DNA from: Pelagadaptatus sp034112445
Lineage (GTDB): Bacteria > Pseudomonadota > Gammaproteobacteria > Pseudomonadales > Cellvibrionaceae
Assembly: GCA_034112445.1 (NCBI GenBank)
Contig: JAWUVI010000014.1
Location: 1-64,000 of the forward strand
Reading direction: 5' to 3'
Length of the DNA: 64,000 nt
The notes under the pieces were generated by a model. It was not told the DNA's origin. It ran no database searches and saw nothing but the letters and a program-made list of their open reading frames with translations. Shown here piece after piece: positions 1 through 8,195 of the stretch. The position numbers and the translations under genes are program-made. Each line of letters begins with the position of its first letter. Position 1 is the stretch's first letter.

Positions 1-755
1 CCGTCCATGTGGCAGTACAGCCATTCGTCGGCACGAAAATCTCTGTGAATCCAAAGCCCGTGATCAAGACTGGCACCCTGAAAATTTGGGGTGTGGAAAT
101 CTACCGGATGGGCGCGTAATGATGTACCCATCAGCCGCATGTCAGACATATAAGATAGAATTATTTCATGTATTCCTGCTGTGTCAGGAAGTTTCCCGTT
201 TGCTTTAAACCAAACACCTTGAATTGGTTGTTCGCTTTTAGGGTTATTGGCATCACGCCGGTTACATGGCAAAACGTTGATGGCCTGAAAGCAATTTAGA
301 TAGTGTTTGGTCGATCCGGGTGACTCTTTTTCCTTTTTAATTAAATGGTCAAGTTCACTTTCTATGTGTTCAAACGAGTCCGGAATATCAATATCGGTTT
401 GATGCTCAAGGCCTTCTTCTGGCGATTGAAATGACATAGAAGTATTGAAGATCACTTTGCCTTCTTGTGATGCAACCACTCGGCGGGCTGAAAAACTACG
501 GCCATCGCGTACCTGCTCGACATCGTAGTTAATGACTTTGGATGGATCTCCTGGGCGTAAAAAATAAGCATGTTGAGAATGAACTAGCTTGTCATCTGGA
601 ATGGTTTGTATGGCCGCAGACATGGCTTGAGCAAGCACCTGCCCACCAAAAACGCGAACTAAGCCTCCGGCTAGGGTAGTGCCCGAAAAAGTTAATTTAT
701 CGTGTTGCTCTACGGTTAAGTTGTCTACCAGTTCAGTCAGTTCAAAGTAAGTCAC
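1..755 (-). CDS. tesB: Acyl-CoA thioesterase II (partial, 3' end beyond window)
   Basis: Reading the minus strand from a GTG at 755 gives an open frame of about 251 codons that runs off the left edge. It begins VTYFELTELVDNL and has the TesB double hot-dog features: the FGGQVLAQAM segment near residue 32, HAYFLRPGDP near residue 57, and GLDHGLWIHRDFRADEWLYC close to the edge, which is the conserved C-terminal thioesterase region. TesB hydrolyses acyl-CoA to free fatty acid and CoA in the cytoplasm. The start is a GTG preceded by AAAGG at good spacing, and no ATG is available nearby. Roughly the last 35 residues should lie outside the window, judging from the usual family length of about 285. 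Confidence 0.88.
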   Translation of the reverse strand, partial: MTYFELTELVDNLTVEQHDKLTFSGTTLAGGLVRVFGGQVLAQAMSAAIQTIPDDKLVHSQHAYFLRPGDPSKVINYDVEQVRDGRSFSARRVVASQEGKVIFNTSMSFQSPEEGLEHQTDIDIPDSFEHIESELDHLIKKEKESPGSTKHYLNCFQAINVLPCNRRDANNPKSEQPIQGVWFKANGKLPDTAGIHEIILSYMSDMRLMGTSLRAHPVDFHTPNFQGASLDHGLWIHRDFRADEWLYCHMD

Positions 756-977
756 AATATACCTTTAATTAAGATGCGAATTTGTTTGGGGTGAAAATGT
801 AGAGCGTATTTATGAGCGCGTACTCAGGCATAAATTGTACCAGTTAACTTCATGGAAAATTTTACAGAATCAACCATTATTACAAGCAATAGAGCTCAGA
901 TCAAAAACCCAAGAGTTCACAATGACAGAAAAGTACTTTTAGTTTAGGTGTAAGTTTCAGGTTATATTGCCAGTTTT

Positions 978-1643
978 ATGAATGATTTATTGAGTACCTT
1001 TAGTGCTTATGCCGTCATGAATAATAATTTAAACGGTATGCTGGAGTTAGGTATGGGCAATACAGAAAAAGGCTTTAGTTATATATATCAGCATTGGCGC
1101 CTTGTTATGGCAGTCGTGGTACTTTTTGTTTGGCTATTAATTATTGGTTTTGCATTTTGGCAGTATCAATTCAGTCGAATCAGCTCTCTGGAAGATTATT
1201 GGGTAAGTTTTTCTGGTGAGTCTTTTGCTGACACAAAATTAGTACCCAAAAATGGGGAAGCGTTGATTGTTCATATCGTTGATCCTAATTGTCCCTGTAG
1301 TCGATTTACTAAAAGTCATATAGAAGAGCTTGAATTAAAGTACGCGAATAACGCAGAATTTATTAATATTACTAATATACCTGCCGATGACTCTCGTAGA
1401 GAAACATTAATGGGTTTGATGATACCTGCAAGTCCTGCTGTAGCGATTTGGGATGGATCTGGTCACCTAGCCTATTTTGGCCCTTATAGTGGAGGGCGTT
1501 TTTGCGGTAGTGGATTGGATTTTGTTTCGATGACGTTGTCGTCATTGAAAGCTATGTTAAATCTTCGATGGATTAATCAAGAAGCGGTTGGTTGCTTTTG
1601 CCCCTGGTCAATATCAAATAGTGGATACGAATATGCAAAGTAA
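978..1643 (+). CDS. Thioredoxin-like membrane-anchored protein (DUF6436-like)
   Basis: The 221-residue product has one membrane segment near residues 42-64 (VMAVVVLFVWLLIIGFAF) followed by a domain that resembles a thioredoxin fold. A CPC motif in DPNCPCSRF sits where a redox CxxC would be, then ITNIPADD and a cis-Pro-like region IPASPAVAIWD. I associate this pattern with the DUF6436 family but cannot verify it here. The domain probably faces the periplasm. Several in-frame ATGs (978, 1017, 1038, 1053) leave the true start uncertain, and there is no strong ribosome binding site. The last 11 bases overlap the best start of the chemoreceptor that follows, suggesting translational coupling. Confidence 0.65.
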   Translation: MNDLLSTFSAYAVMNNNLNGMLELGMGNTEKGFSYIYQHWRLVMAVVVLFVWLLIIGFAFWQYQFSRISSLEDYWVSFSGESFADTKLVPKNGEALIVHIVDPNCPCSRFTKSHIEELELKYANNAEFINITNIPADDSRRETLMGLMIPASPAVAIWDGSGHLAYFGPYSGGRFCGSGLDFVSMTLSSLKAMLNLRWINQEAVGCFCPWSISNSGYEYAK

Positions 1644-3132
1644 TGAAGTTTTAAAAGAGCACTATTTAAAATCAGATAAGGTCATGCTAGGCATAAATTT
1701 TATGTTGGTTGTTTATGCTTTTGCTTTGGCTGGCTTGAACGATACTTGGGTCGAGGCGCTGATCATAGGTGCAGGCACCGCAATGGCGCTTTTGATGATT
1801 TATCGGTTAGTACCTGGGTCAGTTATTTCCAGAGTAGCTATGGCAGCAGGGTTTATGGTGCAAGCTGCTCTGCAAATACATCAGGCTCACGGCATGATCG
1901 AAATGCACTTTGGTATCTTCGTACTGTTAGGGGTACTCCTGTATTATCGAGATTGGCTGCCTTTGGTGGTGGCTGCGTTAGTAATTGCTGTTCATCACTT
2001 GTTGTTCTTTTACATGCAGGCTAATGGTGGTGATATATGGGTGTTTGAAAGTACAGAAAATGGTTGGGGGATTGTCTTTTTACACGCGGGCTATGTGGTG
2101 GTTGAAGCGGCAGTATTTATTTGGCTTTCTATTGATCTACGTAATGATGCAATGCAAGCGTCTGAAATCATGTCCCTTACCAATAAGATGGTTTCAGATG
2201 ATTATATAGATTTACGTCAGCGCTCTTCTGGTTCTACAGAGTTGTTAGAGCGATTTGACGGGTTTACCTCCGATATTGAAAATATGGCCAGTCAAGTCGC
2301 AGATACCGCTGTCCAGCTAAAAGGAGAAGGTGAGATTTTAGCGAAAATCACAGACGAGATGGAACAAAATACAGATAAGCAGCGTCTCGAAACAGATATG
2401 ATCGCTAAGGCTGTAGAAGAAATGTCGAGGGCTATTGAGGATGTATCTAAAAACACTGAAGTAGCCGCCGCATCGGCAAGTCAGGTCGATGAAAGTGCGT
2501 CAAAAGCCACTTCTGTTAGTGAAAAAACAAAAAGCTCTATTGAGCAATTAGCCATTCAGGTTAGCCAAGCTACTGAAACTATTAGAGAACTCAACGGAGA
2601 AACAAAAAATATTGGTTCTGTATTGAATGTTATTAGAGGTATAGCTGAGCAAACTAATTTATTGGCTCTTAATGCCGCCATTGAGGCAGCTAGGGCAGGA
2701 GAGCAGGGGCGAGGTTTTGCTGTTGTTGCCGATGAGGTAAGAACGCTGGCTCAGCGTACTCAAGAAGCGACTCAAGAGATCGATAAAATGATTGAATCGT
2801 TACAGTCAAGCAGTGAGTCAGCCGTTGTGATTATTGAGAAAAGCTTAAGCAATGTCGATGAGTGTGTTCTTAATACAAAAGACTCTCTAGGGTTGATGGA
2901 AGGGGTCGGCAGATCGATTAGTGAAATCAATCAATTAAGTGCGGTAATATCAACCGCGGCTTGTGAGCAAGCTAATATGATGGAGGAGATAAGTAAAAAT
3001 CTATCTAATATTGTATTGGTGAGTAATGAAACCGCTAAAGACTCGGCTAAAGCAGCTGGATCAGGTGCCGCAGTTCTGGACGTCTCGACTACATTAACAG
3101 TGCTCACCCAGCGTTTTAAAGTAACAGGCTAG
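1633..3132 (+). CDS. Methyl-accepting chemotaxis protein with multi-pass histidine-rich sensor
   Basis: A chemoreceptor of about 499 residues. Instead of the usual two helices flanking a periplasmic domain, the first 170 residues are a block of about six hydrophobic segments carrying clustered histidines (HQAHGMIEMHF, then AVHHLLFFY, then FLHAGY). I see no clear HAMP domain. The cytoplasmic coiled coil carries the canonical MCP hairpin tip (EQTNLLALNAAIEAARAGEQ, about residues 358-377) and ends in a heptad-rich arm. It would signal to CheA/CheW; the ligand is unknown. I prefer ATG 1633 (MQSNEVLKEHYL) over a TTG 45 bases upstream because the upstream residues do not fit the family. It overlaps the thioredoxin-like gene by 11 bases and converges on dinG. 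Confidence 0.88.
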   Translation: MQSNEVLKEHYLKSDKVMLGINFMLVVYAFALAGLNDTWVEALIIGAGTAMALLMIYRLVPGSVISRVAMAAGFMVQAALQIHQAHGMIEMHFGIFVLLGVLLYYRDWLPLVVAALVIAVHHLLFFYMQANGGDIWVFESTENGWGIVFLHAGYVVVEAAVFIWLSIDLRNDAMQASEIMSLTNKMVSDDYIDLRQRSSGSTELLERFDGFTSDIENMASQVADTAVQLKGEGEILAKITDEMEQNTDKQRLETDMIAKAVEEMSRAIEDVSKNTEVAAASASQVDESASKATSVSEKTKSSIEQLAIQVSQATETIRELNGETKNIGSVLNVIRGIAEQTNLLALNAAIEAARAGEQGRGFAVVADEVRTLAQRTQEATQEIDKMIESLQSSSESAVVIIEKSLSNVDECVLNTKDSLGLMEGVGRSISEINQLSAVISTAACEQANMMEEISKNLSNIVLVSNETAKDSAKAAGSGAAVLDVSTTLTVLTQRFKVTG

Positions 3133-3155
3133 TATAGATTTACTCATTTTATTGG

Positions 3156-5282
3156 TTATTCTAAATTCTGCCGGAAGGGCGGCAGTGAATTCAGGATAGC
3201 TTTGCCATAACGGCGCGTGACAACGCGTCTATCAAGCAGGGTTACTGTACCTGTATCCGTTTCGGTACGCAGTAATCTGCCGCAGGCTTGTACCAAGCGA
3301 ATGGAGGCGTCAGGTACGGTAATTTCCATAAAGGGGTTACCGCCGCGTGACTCTATCCATTCAGATAATGACGCTTCTACGGGATCGTCCGGAACTGAAA
3401 AAGGTATTTTGGCAATGACCACATGGTTGCAATAATCACCGGGTAAGTCGACACCTTCGGCAAAACTGGCGAGTCCAAAAATAATACTGCCTTGGCCATC
3501 GTCAATGCGTTTTTTATGCTCTTCGATGAGCGATTGTTTAGAGCGATCACCTTGCATCAAGACCAAATCTTTCCAGTCGTCGGCTAGGTTATCTTGTACG
3601 TCCCACATTTGTCGGCGCGAAGAAAACAAAACCAAGCTGCCGCTATTGATGTCTAATATCTCGGGGAGGTAATCAATAATCATGCTGGTGTGTTCAGAGG
3701 CTTTACTGGCATCTCCCGCTCGGGCGGGCACATTGATGACAGCCGCATTGGTAAAGTCAAAAGGGCTGGGTACTACCTGATAAGTACTGTCACTTGGTGT
3801 TCCTGAACGCATCTGAAACCGACTAAAGTTACCAAGAGCGGTTAATGTCGCCGAGGTAACAACGGCGCCGCAACACTTTTCCCATAGGCCGTATTGGAGA
3901 GTGTGTGACGCAAGGATAGGACTTGAGCAGACTTCGAAGTCTAAGTTTCCTGCTTGCTCGACTAAGGTAAACCAACGAGCTTTAGGGACATGATTGTCAG
4001 AATCGGGTAGGGCATAGCTAGCCCATAGCTCTTTGTTGGATTCGGCACGTGACTGCCAAATACCAAAGGCAGGGTAGGCATTCTCTAAGTCAACTTTAGG
4101 TACCGAGCAGTGAGGATCTTCCATTGCTTCATTAAGCTCAGTAACGACTTTACTGAGAAGCTCGGCTAGTCGGTCAAAAGCGCGTTTGATATCCAAGCTG
4201 GAGGTTTGCATTTGTTTTGGAATAACACCATTGTCGAATCGATAACGGGGGGTATGGTCGGTAGGATCAATGGTGTCGGCTAGGTGCTGAAACTCAGGAA
4301 TCAGCTTGTCTAATTCTTGACGAGCATCAAGTAAAGCGGCCGGAAGTTGCTCGGCAAAGCGATCTATATTACCTGCACCACTGACGCTCGCTAATAAATT
4401 AGCCAGTTGTTTTTGGCTCTGATCTAGCCATTTGCTGGTGCTGATTAAACGGCTGTGATGAGCAAAGTGATTAAGAGCCTTATCAGGAAGGTGATGACCT
4501 TCATCAAATATATAAATGGTGTCTTCTGGCTCGGGTAAAATGGCGCCGCCACCTAAGGCTAAATCGGCTAGGACAAGGTCGTGATTGGTCACTATACAGT
4601 CAGCGTTGCCTAAATTGTCCCGGGCTTTTAAAAAACTGCACGATGAGACGTTGGCGCAGCGGCGGCCGGTGCATTGTCGGTGGTCGGTGGTGACGCGCTG
4701 CCAGTCTTCATCGTCAACGCCGTCTGCCCAAGCATCCCGGTCTCCATCCCAATTGTTAGAGGCTAAAGCATCTAACATGGATTGATATATTTTTACTGAT
4801 TGCTCAGTAACCTGCGGTAATTCATCTTCGTATAGCGCCTGTGAGGGATTCCGGCTGCCTTCGATTTCGTTGAGGATGCGATCCATTTTTGACAGGCACA
4901 TATAGCGGCCGCGGCCTTTGGCAAGCGATACGCTAAAGGATAAGCCGCTGTGCCGCAAAGCTTCAGGAATATCTTTGTAAATAATTTGCTCTTGCAGGGC
5001 GACAGTTGCGGTAGAAATGACCAACTTTTTACCGAGGGCTTTAGCGATAGGGACGGCCGCTAATATGTACGCAACAGTCTTGCCGGTACCGGTTCCCGCT
5101 TCAATCACGCAGACGTGCTGCTCATTTTCTCGAATGTTTTCACCATCAAGAGAAATGTTGCCCAAGGTTTTGGCAATTTCAGCAATCATTAACTTTTGCC
5201 CGTAGCGAGCTTTCAGTTCCTTGTTTTCAAGAAATGTGCTGTAGGCTTTTTGAATGTCGTGCTTGAGTTCTTTGGTGAGCAT
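3156..5282 (-). CDS. dinG: ATP-dependent DNA helicase DinG
   Basis: The 708-residue product is close to the length of E. coli DinG. It has Walker A EAGTGTGKT near residue 62, the Fe-S cluster cysteines in the DinG arrangement (one in GRGRYMC, then C-x4-C-x5-C in RQCTGRRCANVSSC), the DEAH-type box DEGHH, and motif VI QACGRLLRTETD near the C-terminus. DinG is a 5'-3' superfamily 2 helicase with an iron-sulfur domain that unwinds R-loops, D-loops and other structures during repair. ATG 5282 (MLTKELKHDIQ) matches the family N-terminus. It is transcribed alone, facing away from the sulfide module. I see no CTGT-N8-ACAG LexA box in front of it. Confidence 0.93.
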   Translation of the reverse strand: MLTKELKHDIQKAYSTFLENKELKARYGQKLMIAEIAKTLGNISLDGENIRENEQHVCVIEAGTGTGKTVAYILAAVPIAKALGKKLVISTATVALQEQIIYKDIPEALRHSGLSFSVSLAKGRGRYMCLSKMDRILNEIEGSRNPSQALYEDELPQVTEQSVKIYQSMLDALASNNWDGDRDAWADGVDDEDWQRVTTDHRQCTGRRCANVSSCSFLKARDNLGNADCIVTNHDLVLADLALGGGAILPEPEDTIYIFDEGHHLPDKALNHFAHHSRLISTSKWLDQSQKQLANLLASVSGAGNIDRFAEQLPAALLDARQELDKLIPEFQHLADTIDPTDHTPRYRFDNGVIPKQMQTSSLDIKRAFDRLAELLSKVVTELNEAMEDPHCSVPKVDLENAYPAFGIWQSRAESNKELWASYALPDSDNHVPKARWFTLVEQAGNLDFEVCSSPILASHTLQYGLWEKCCGAVVTSATLTALGNFSRFQMRSGTPSDSTYQVVPSPFDFTNAAVINVPARAGDASKASEHTSMIIDYLPEILDINSGSLVLFSSRRQMWDVQDNLADDWKDLVLMQGDRSKQSLIEEHKKRIDDGQGSIIFGLASFAEGVDLPGDYCNHVVIAKIPFSVPDDPVEASLSEWIESRGGNPFMEITVPDASIRLVQACGRLLRTETDTGTVTLLDRRVVTRRYGKAILNSLPPFRQNLE

Positions 5283-5300
5283 TTTAGGATCTAGTGGTCA

Positions 5301-5345
5301 GTTGGTTGATGTTGTTGATGTTGATTGTTGATGTTGATGTTGTTA
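5301..5345. repeat. GTTGAT/GTT short tandem repeat upstream of dinG
   Basis: About 45 bases made of degenerate GTTGATGTT units lie just upstream of the dinG start, between it and the divergent sulfide operon. The tract covers what would be the dinG leader. It is one of many short tandem arrays in this window. Confidence 0.7.
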
Positions 5346-5446
5346 ATTATGAGCGAGAGAAAAGCCCCGAATATTACCGCTTTATGGTCCTCAGCACATC
5401 CCAAAAACGACTTATTTAACAGGCTTATAGCTCTTTCGTGGAATTT

Positions 5447-5502
5447 ATTATATTAGTAATATCTAATTAATAGCTTGCTAAATTAGATATTACTAATATA
5501 AT
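5447..5502. promoter_or_regulatory. Perfect 22-bp inverted repeat, probable double operator of the ArsR-type regulator
   Basis: The arms at 5447-5468 and 5481-5502 are exact reverse complements, separated by 12 bases. Each arm is itself an imperfect dyad with TTAG-N6-CTAA half-sites, which resembles an ArsR/BigR-type operator, so the structure looks like two opposed operators. The right arm sits between the -35 and -10 elements of the likely promoter for the downstream regulator gene. The left arm could serve the divergent dinG side. The repeat is seen directly; its role as operator is inferred from the position and the adjacent regulator. Confidence 0.75.
5475..5502 (+). promoter_or_regulatory. 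Sigma-70-like promoter of the sulfide module
   Basis: TTGCTA at 5475-5480 and TATAAT at 5497-5502 are separated by 16 bases, ahead of the ArsR-type gene start at 5529. The right operator arm fills the spacer and the -10 element, so a bound repressor would block polymerase directly. Confidence 0.6.
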
Positions 5503-5528
5503 GTTTGTATATAAATACGGAATTAGTC

Positions 5529-5825
5529 ATGGATATTTCACAGCTACAAGAAAATGCGTCGGAGGTTGCCGCTATATTGCAGCAGCTATCCAATAAAAAT
5601 CGGTTGATGATTGCGTGTACTTTAATGGACACTGAAATGTCGGTTGGTGAGTTGAATCAACACATCAACCTGAGTCAGTCGGCTTTATCTCAGCACTTGG
5701 CAAGTTTGCGCAGTAGCAATTTAGTGTCCACTCGCCGAGAAGGGCAGACGATTTTTTATCGCATGCACAGTGAAGAGGTTCGCCAATTAATGCTGGCCAT
5801 GAAAAATATATTTTGTCCTGATTAA
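5529..5825 (+). CDS. ArsR-family thiol/persulfide-sensing repressor (BigR/SqrR/YgaV-like)
   Basis: A 98-residue winged-helix protein with the ArsR recognition region NLSQSALSQHLASLR. It has just two cysteines, Cys30 in RLMIACTL and Cys96 in FCPD, 66 residues apart. That is the same spacing as the redox pair known in BigR (42/108) and SqrR (41/107), which form a disulfide or polysulfide bridge when reactive sulfur is present and then release DNA. No arsenic or metal site is evident. ATG 5529 is preferred to a TTG 24 bases upstream, which lies almost on the -10 element. The gene leads the rhodanese-exporter-dioxygenase run and probably represses it through the inverted repeat upstream. Confidence 0.88.
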   Translation: MDISQLQENASEVAAILQQLSNKNRLMIACTLMDTEMSVGELNQHINLSQSALSQHLASLRSSNLVSTRREGQTIFYRMHSEEVRQLMLAMKNIFCPD

Positions 5826-5850
5826 GGGCGCTCAAACCAAAAGACAGGAA

Positions 5851-6393
5851 ATGATTATGAATATTCAAACGATTTCAGCAGCCGATTTTTCCCAGCGTCA
5901 GCGCGATGGAGATGTTCAACTGTGTGTTGATGTGAGAACCAAAGGTGAATACCTTGGTGGTTTTTGTGTATCGAGCAAAAACTTACCACTCGATGAGATT
6001 ACAGCAGAGCAATTGTCAGGGTTAGTGAAGAGTGTCTCGTTAGACTCAAATCAGCCTGTTTATATAATGTGTCAGGCTGGACGTCGTGCTCAAATGGCCG
6101 CAGATAAATTATTAGGTGGGCTACCAAACCCCTTAGTTGTTATTGAAGGTGGCATGAATGCCATGCCCAGTGATTTAATTCAATCGGAAAAAAAGGCCGT
6201 ATTACCTTTAGAGCGCCAAACTCAAATTGCTATTGGTTGTTTGGTTTTACTGGGCACTATCATTGGTACATTTGTTAATCCTGTTGGCTATGGGTTGTCG
6301 GCATTTGTGGGATGTGGATTGATTTTTGCCGGGGTGAGTGGAACCTGTATGTTGGGAATGTTGGTGGCTAAAATGCCTTGGAACCGTGCTTAA
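5851..6393 (+). CDS. Rhodanese domain fused to a two-helix membrane tail (YgaP-like)
   Basis: The 180-residue protein has an N-terminal rhodanese domain with the active-site loop CQAGRR (Cys74) and the CVDVRTKGEY substrate-domain motif, followed by two hydrophobic segments (about 127-148 and 151-172) of the DUF2892 type. E. coli YgaP has the same architecture and is likewise paired with an ArsR protein (YgaV). Rhodaneses move sulfane sulfur between thiols, so this is probably a membrane-attached sulfurtransferase. ATG codons at 5851 and 5857 both follow an AGGA-like site. The stop is directly followed by the exporter start codon. Confidence 0.88.
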   Translation: MIMNIQTISAADFSQRQRDGDVQLCVDVRTKGEYLGGFCVSSKNLPLDEITAEQLSGLVKSVSLDSNQPVYIMCQAGRRAQMAADKLLGGLPNPLVVIEGGMNAMPSDLIQSEKKAVLPLERQTQIAIGCLVLLGTIIGTFVNPVGYGLSAFVGCGLIFAGVSGTCMLGMLVAKMPWNRA

Positions 6394-7218
6394 ATGAGTG
6401 TTGCTATTGGCGTGCTCATTGGCCTGATACTGGGCCTTACAGGCTCTGGTGGTTCGCTGTTTGCTGTGCCTCTGTTATCAATAATGCTCGGTTTGCCAAT
6501 CGTTGATGCTACGGGTATTGCGCTAGGGGCTGTATCAGCTAGTGCCTTATTCGGAATTTTTCAGCGCAGTGTTTCCAGCAATAGCACCAGTGAAATCGCA
6601 TGGGTGCCGGCCTTAATTATTTTAGGCGCAGGGGTGTTGTTTGCGCCTTTGGGGCGTTGGTTGGCTCTGTCTGTTAATGACTTATGGTTACTGGCAGGGT
6701 TTTCATTATTGGTTGTGTGGATATCAATAAGAATGTGGCGCCAAGCGAACATGAATCCTGAGGCGGCCGTTGCCGTTAGGGCCAGTCAGGGCGACGAGCA
6801 ATCACAAGCCCCGACGCCTTATTGTCAGAGGACGGGGAAACCGTGGGAGATAGGCTCGGCCTGTGTTGCTGTGTCATTAGCCGGAGGCGTAGCAACGGGT
6901 GTGTTATCGGGTTTGTTGGGGGTTGGTGGTGGTTTTGTCATAGTACCGTTACTGACTATGGTCGCGGGATTATCTATGCGCCAAGCCGTAGCCAGTTCTT
7001 TGCTTATTATTTCAATGGTGAGTGCTAGTGGCTTTTTCAGTTATTGCTATTTCAATGGCAGTGTTGATGTTTGGTTATTGGCAAAAGTAGCGTTCGGTGG
7101 TGTATTAGGAATGTTGCTAGGAGGCCGCTTGATTAACCGCATAGATAGCGTTTTGTTGCAGAAAGTATTTGCGGTCATGTTGATTTTGGTTTTACCGGTT
7201 ATGTGGCTAAAAGCATAA
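6394..7218 (+). CDS. Sulfite/sulfur-anion exporter, TauE/SafE family
   Basis: A 274-residue polytopic membrane protein with about eight helices in two repeated halves. Each half begins with the TauE-type glycine-rich motif (LILGLTGSGGSLFAVPLLS near the N-terminus and GLLGVGGGFVIVPLLT near residue 175). The family exports sulfite, sulfoacetate or related anions. Next to a rhodanese and a persulfide dioxygenase, sulfite or thiosulfate efflux is the likely job. The ATG abuts the previous stop codon with no spacer, so translation is presumably coupled. Confidence 0.87.
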   Translation: MSVAIGVLIGLILGLTGSGGSLFAVPLLSIMLGLPIVDATGIALGAVSASALFGIFQRSVSSNSTSEIAWVPALIILGAGVLFAPLGRWLALSVNDLWLLAGFSLLVVWISIRMWRQANMNPEAAVAVRASQGDEQSQAPTPYCQRTGKPWEIGSACVAVSLAGGVATGVLSGLLGVGGGFVIVPLLTMVAGLSMRQAVASSLLIISMVSASGFFSYCYFNGSVDVWLLAKVAFGGVLGMLLGGRLINRIDSVLLQKVFAVMLILVLPVMWLKA

Positions 7219-7235
7219 AATTTAACGGTGAGATT

Positions 7236-7298
7236 TAACCGTTCTGAAATCTAACCGCTCTGAAACTAACAAGTCTGAAGTTTAACAAGTCTGAAGTT
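7236..7298. repeat. Tandem array of about 16-bp units after the exporter gene
   Basis: Four units (7236-7251, 7252-7266, 7267-7282, 7283-7298) begin TAAC and contain TCTGAA; the last two, TAACAAGTCTGAAGTT, are identical. Degenerate partial copies flank the array. It fills most of the 119-base gap between the exporter and the dioxygenase. Confidence 0.85.
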
Positions 7299-7337
7299 TA
7301 ACAATAGTGAAACTGTTCCATTTGGAGGTATATTCTG

Positions 7338-8027
7338 ATGATCTTTCGTCAATTATTTGAGAAGAAAAGCTCGACCTACACGTATTTACTGGCTGATGAA
7401 ACCACATTAGATGCTATTTTAATTGATCCTGTTCTCGATGATATAGAGCAGTACGTTAATTTATTGGTCGATTTTAATTTAACCCTGCGCTATGCGGTGG
7501 ACACGCATGTACATGCCGATCATATAACAGCTTTGGGAGAGTTACGGAAACGTTTTGGTTGCAAAACCATGATGGGCTTAGAGAGTTCGGCAGAATGTGT
7601 TTCGGAAAATTTTTCTGATCAGCAGGTTATACGGGTTGGTGATTTGTCATTACAAGTAATCTATACCCCGGGCCATACCGATGATTCTTATAGTTTTTAT
7701 GTGCCTCAATTAAACAGTGTCTTTACTGGAGATACATTGTTGATTCGGGGAACTGGCCGTACGGATTTCCAAAATGGTGATTCTACCCAGCAATATCACA
7801 GTTTGTTTGAAAAACTGTTGGTGTTGCCGCCAGCAACACGTGTTTTCCCTGCTCATGATTATAAGGGCTGGAATGAGAGCACCATCGCTGAAGAGCGCCG
7901 GTGTAACCCTCGGTTACAGGTGAAATCAAGTGCTGAGTACAGCGAGCTAATGGCTTCGCTTGACCTGCCTAATCCTGCTCAAATGGATATAGCCGTGCCT
8001 GCCAATCAGCGCTGCGGTATGATATGA
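7338..8027 (+). CDS. Persulfide dioxygenase (ETHE1-like, metallo-beta-lactamase fold)
   Basis: The 229-residue protein has the metal-binding THVHADH motif, the second histidine in YTPGHTDDSY, FTGDTLL, the GRTDFQNGD signature of ETHE1/PDO enzymes, and FPAHDYKG. The family uses one iron to oxidise glutathione persulfide to sulfite. Its length matches short PDOs lacking a fused rhodanese; here the rhodanese is a separate upstream gene. GGAGG stands ahead of the ATG. Together with its neighbours the predicted path is sulfide-derived persulfide to sulfite, then export. Confidence 0.92.
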   Translation: MIFRQLFEKKSSTYTYLLADETTLDAILIDPVLDDIEQYVNLLVDFNLTLRYAVDTHVHADHITALGELRKRFGCKTMMGLESSAECVSENFSDQQVIRVGDLSLQVIYTPGHTDDSYSFYVPQLNSVFTGDTLLIRGTGRTDFQNGDSTQQYHSLFEKLLVLPPATRVFPAHDYKGWNESTIAEERRCNPRLQVKSSAEYSELMASLDLPNPAQMDIAVPANQRCGMI

Positions 8028-8137
8028 CGCCAATGATGAGATGGCTCGGTTCGCTTGCATTATGGATTCCATTGGTAAAGACAAAGGATATCAAGTTAGG
8101 CTTTATAGAAATTTTCAAGCAAGATCGCTTATATTAA
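8024..8137 (+). CDS. Possible 37-residue small protein coupled to the dioxygenase
   Basis: An ATGA overlap with the stop of the dioxygenase gene opens a 37-codon frame that starts MTPMMRWLGSLALWIPLV and ends in a charged tail (KQDRLY). The first half is hydrophobic enough for a short membrane helix. I recognise no family. The overlap is the main evidence; the frame is short enough to be chance. Confidence 0.3.
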   Translation: MTPMMRWLGSLALWIPLVKTKDIKLGFIEIFKQDRLY

Positions 8138-8195
8138 TTTACAGAACAAAAAATTGTAGTTGGAGAATCAATAGGTTAGCGCTAAGATCAAGCCT

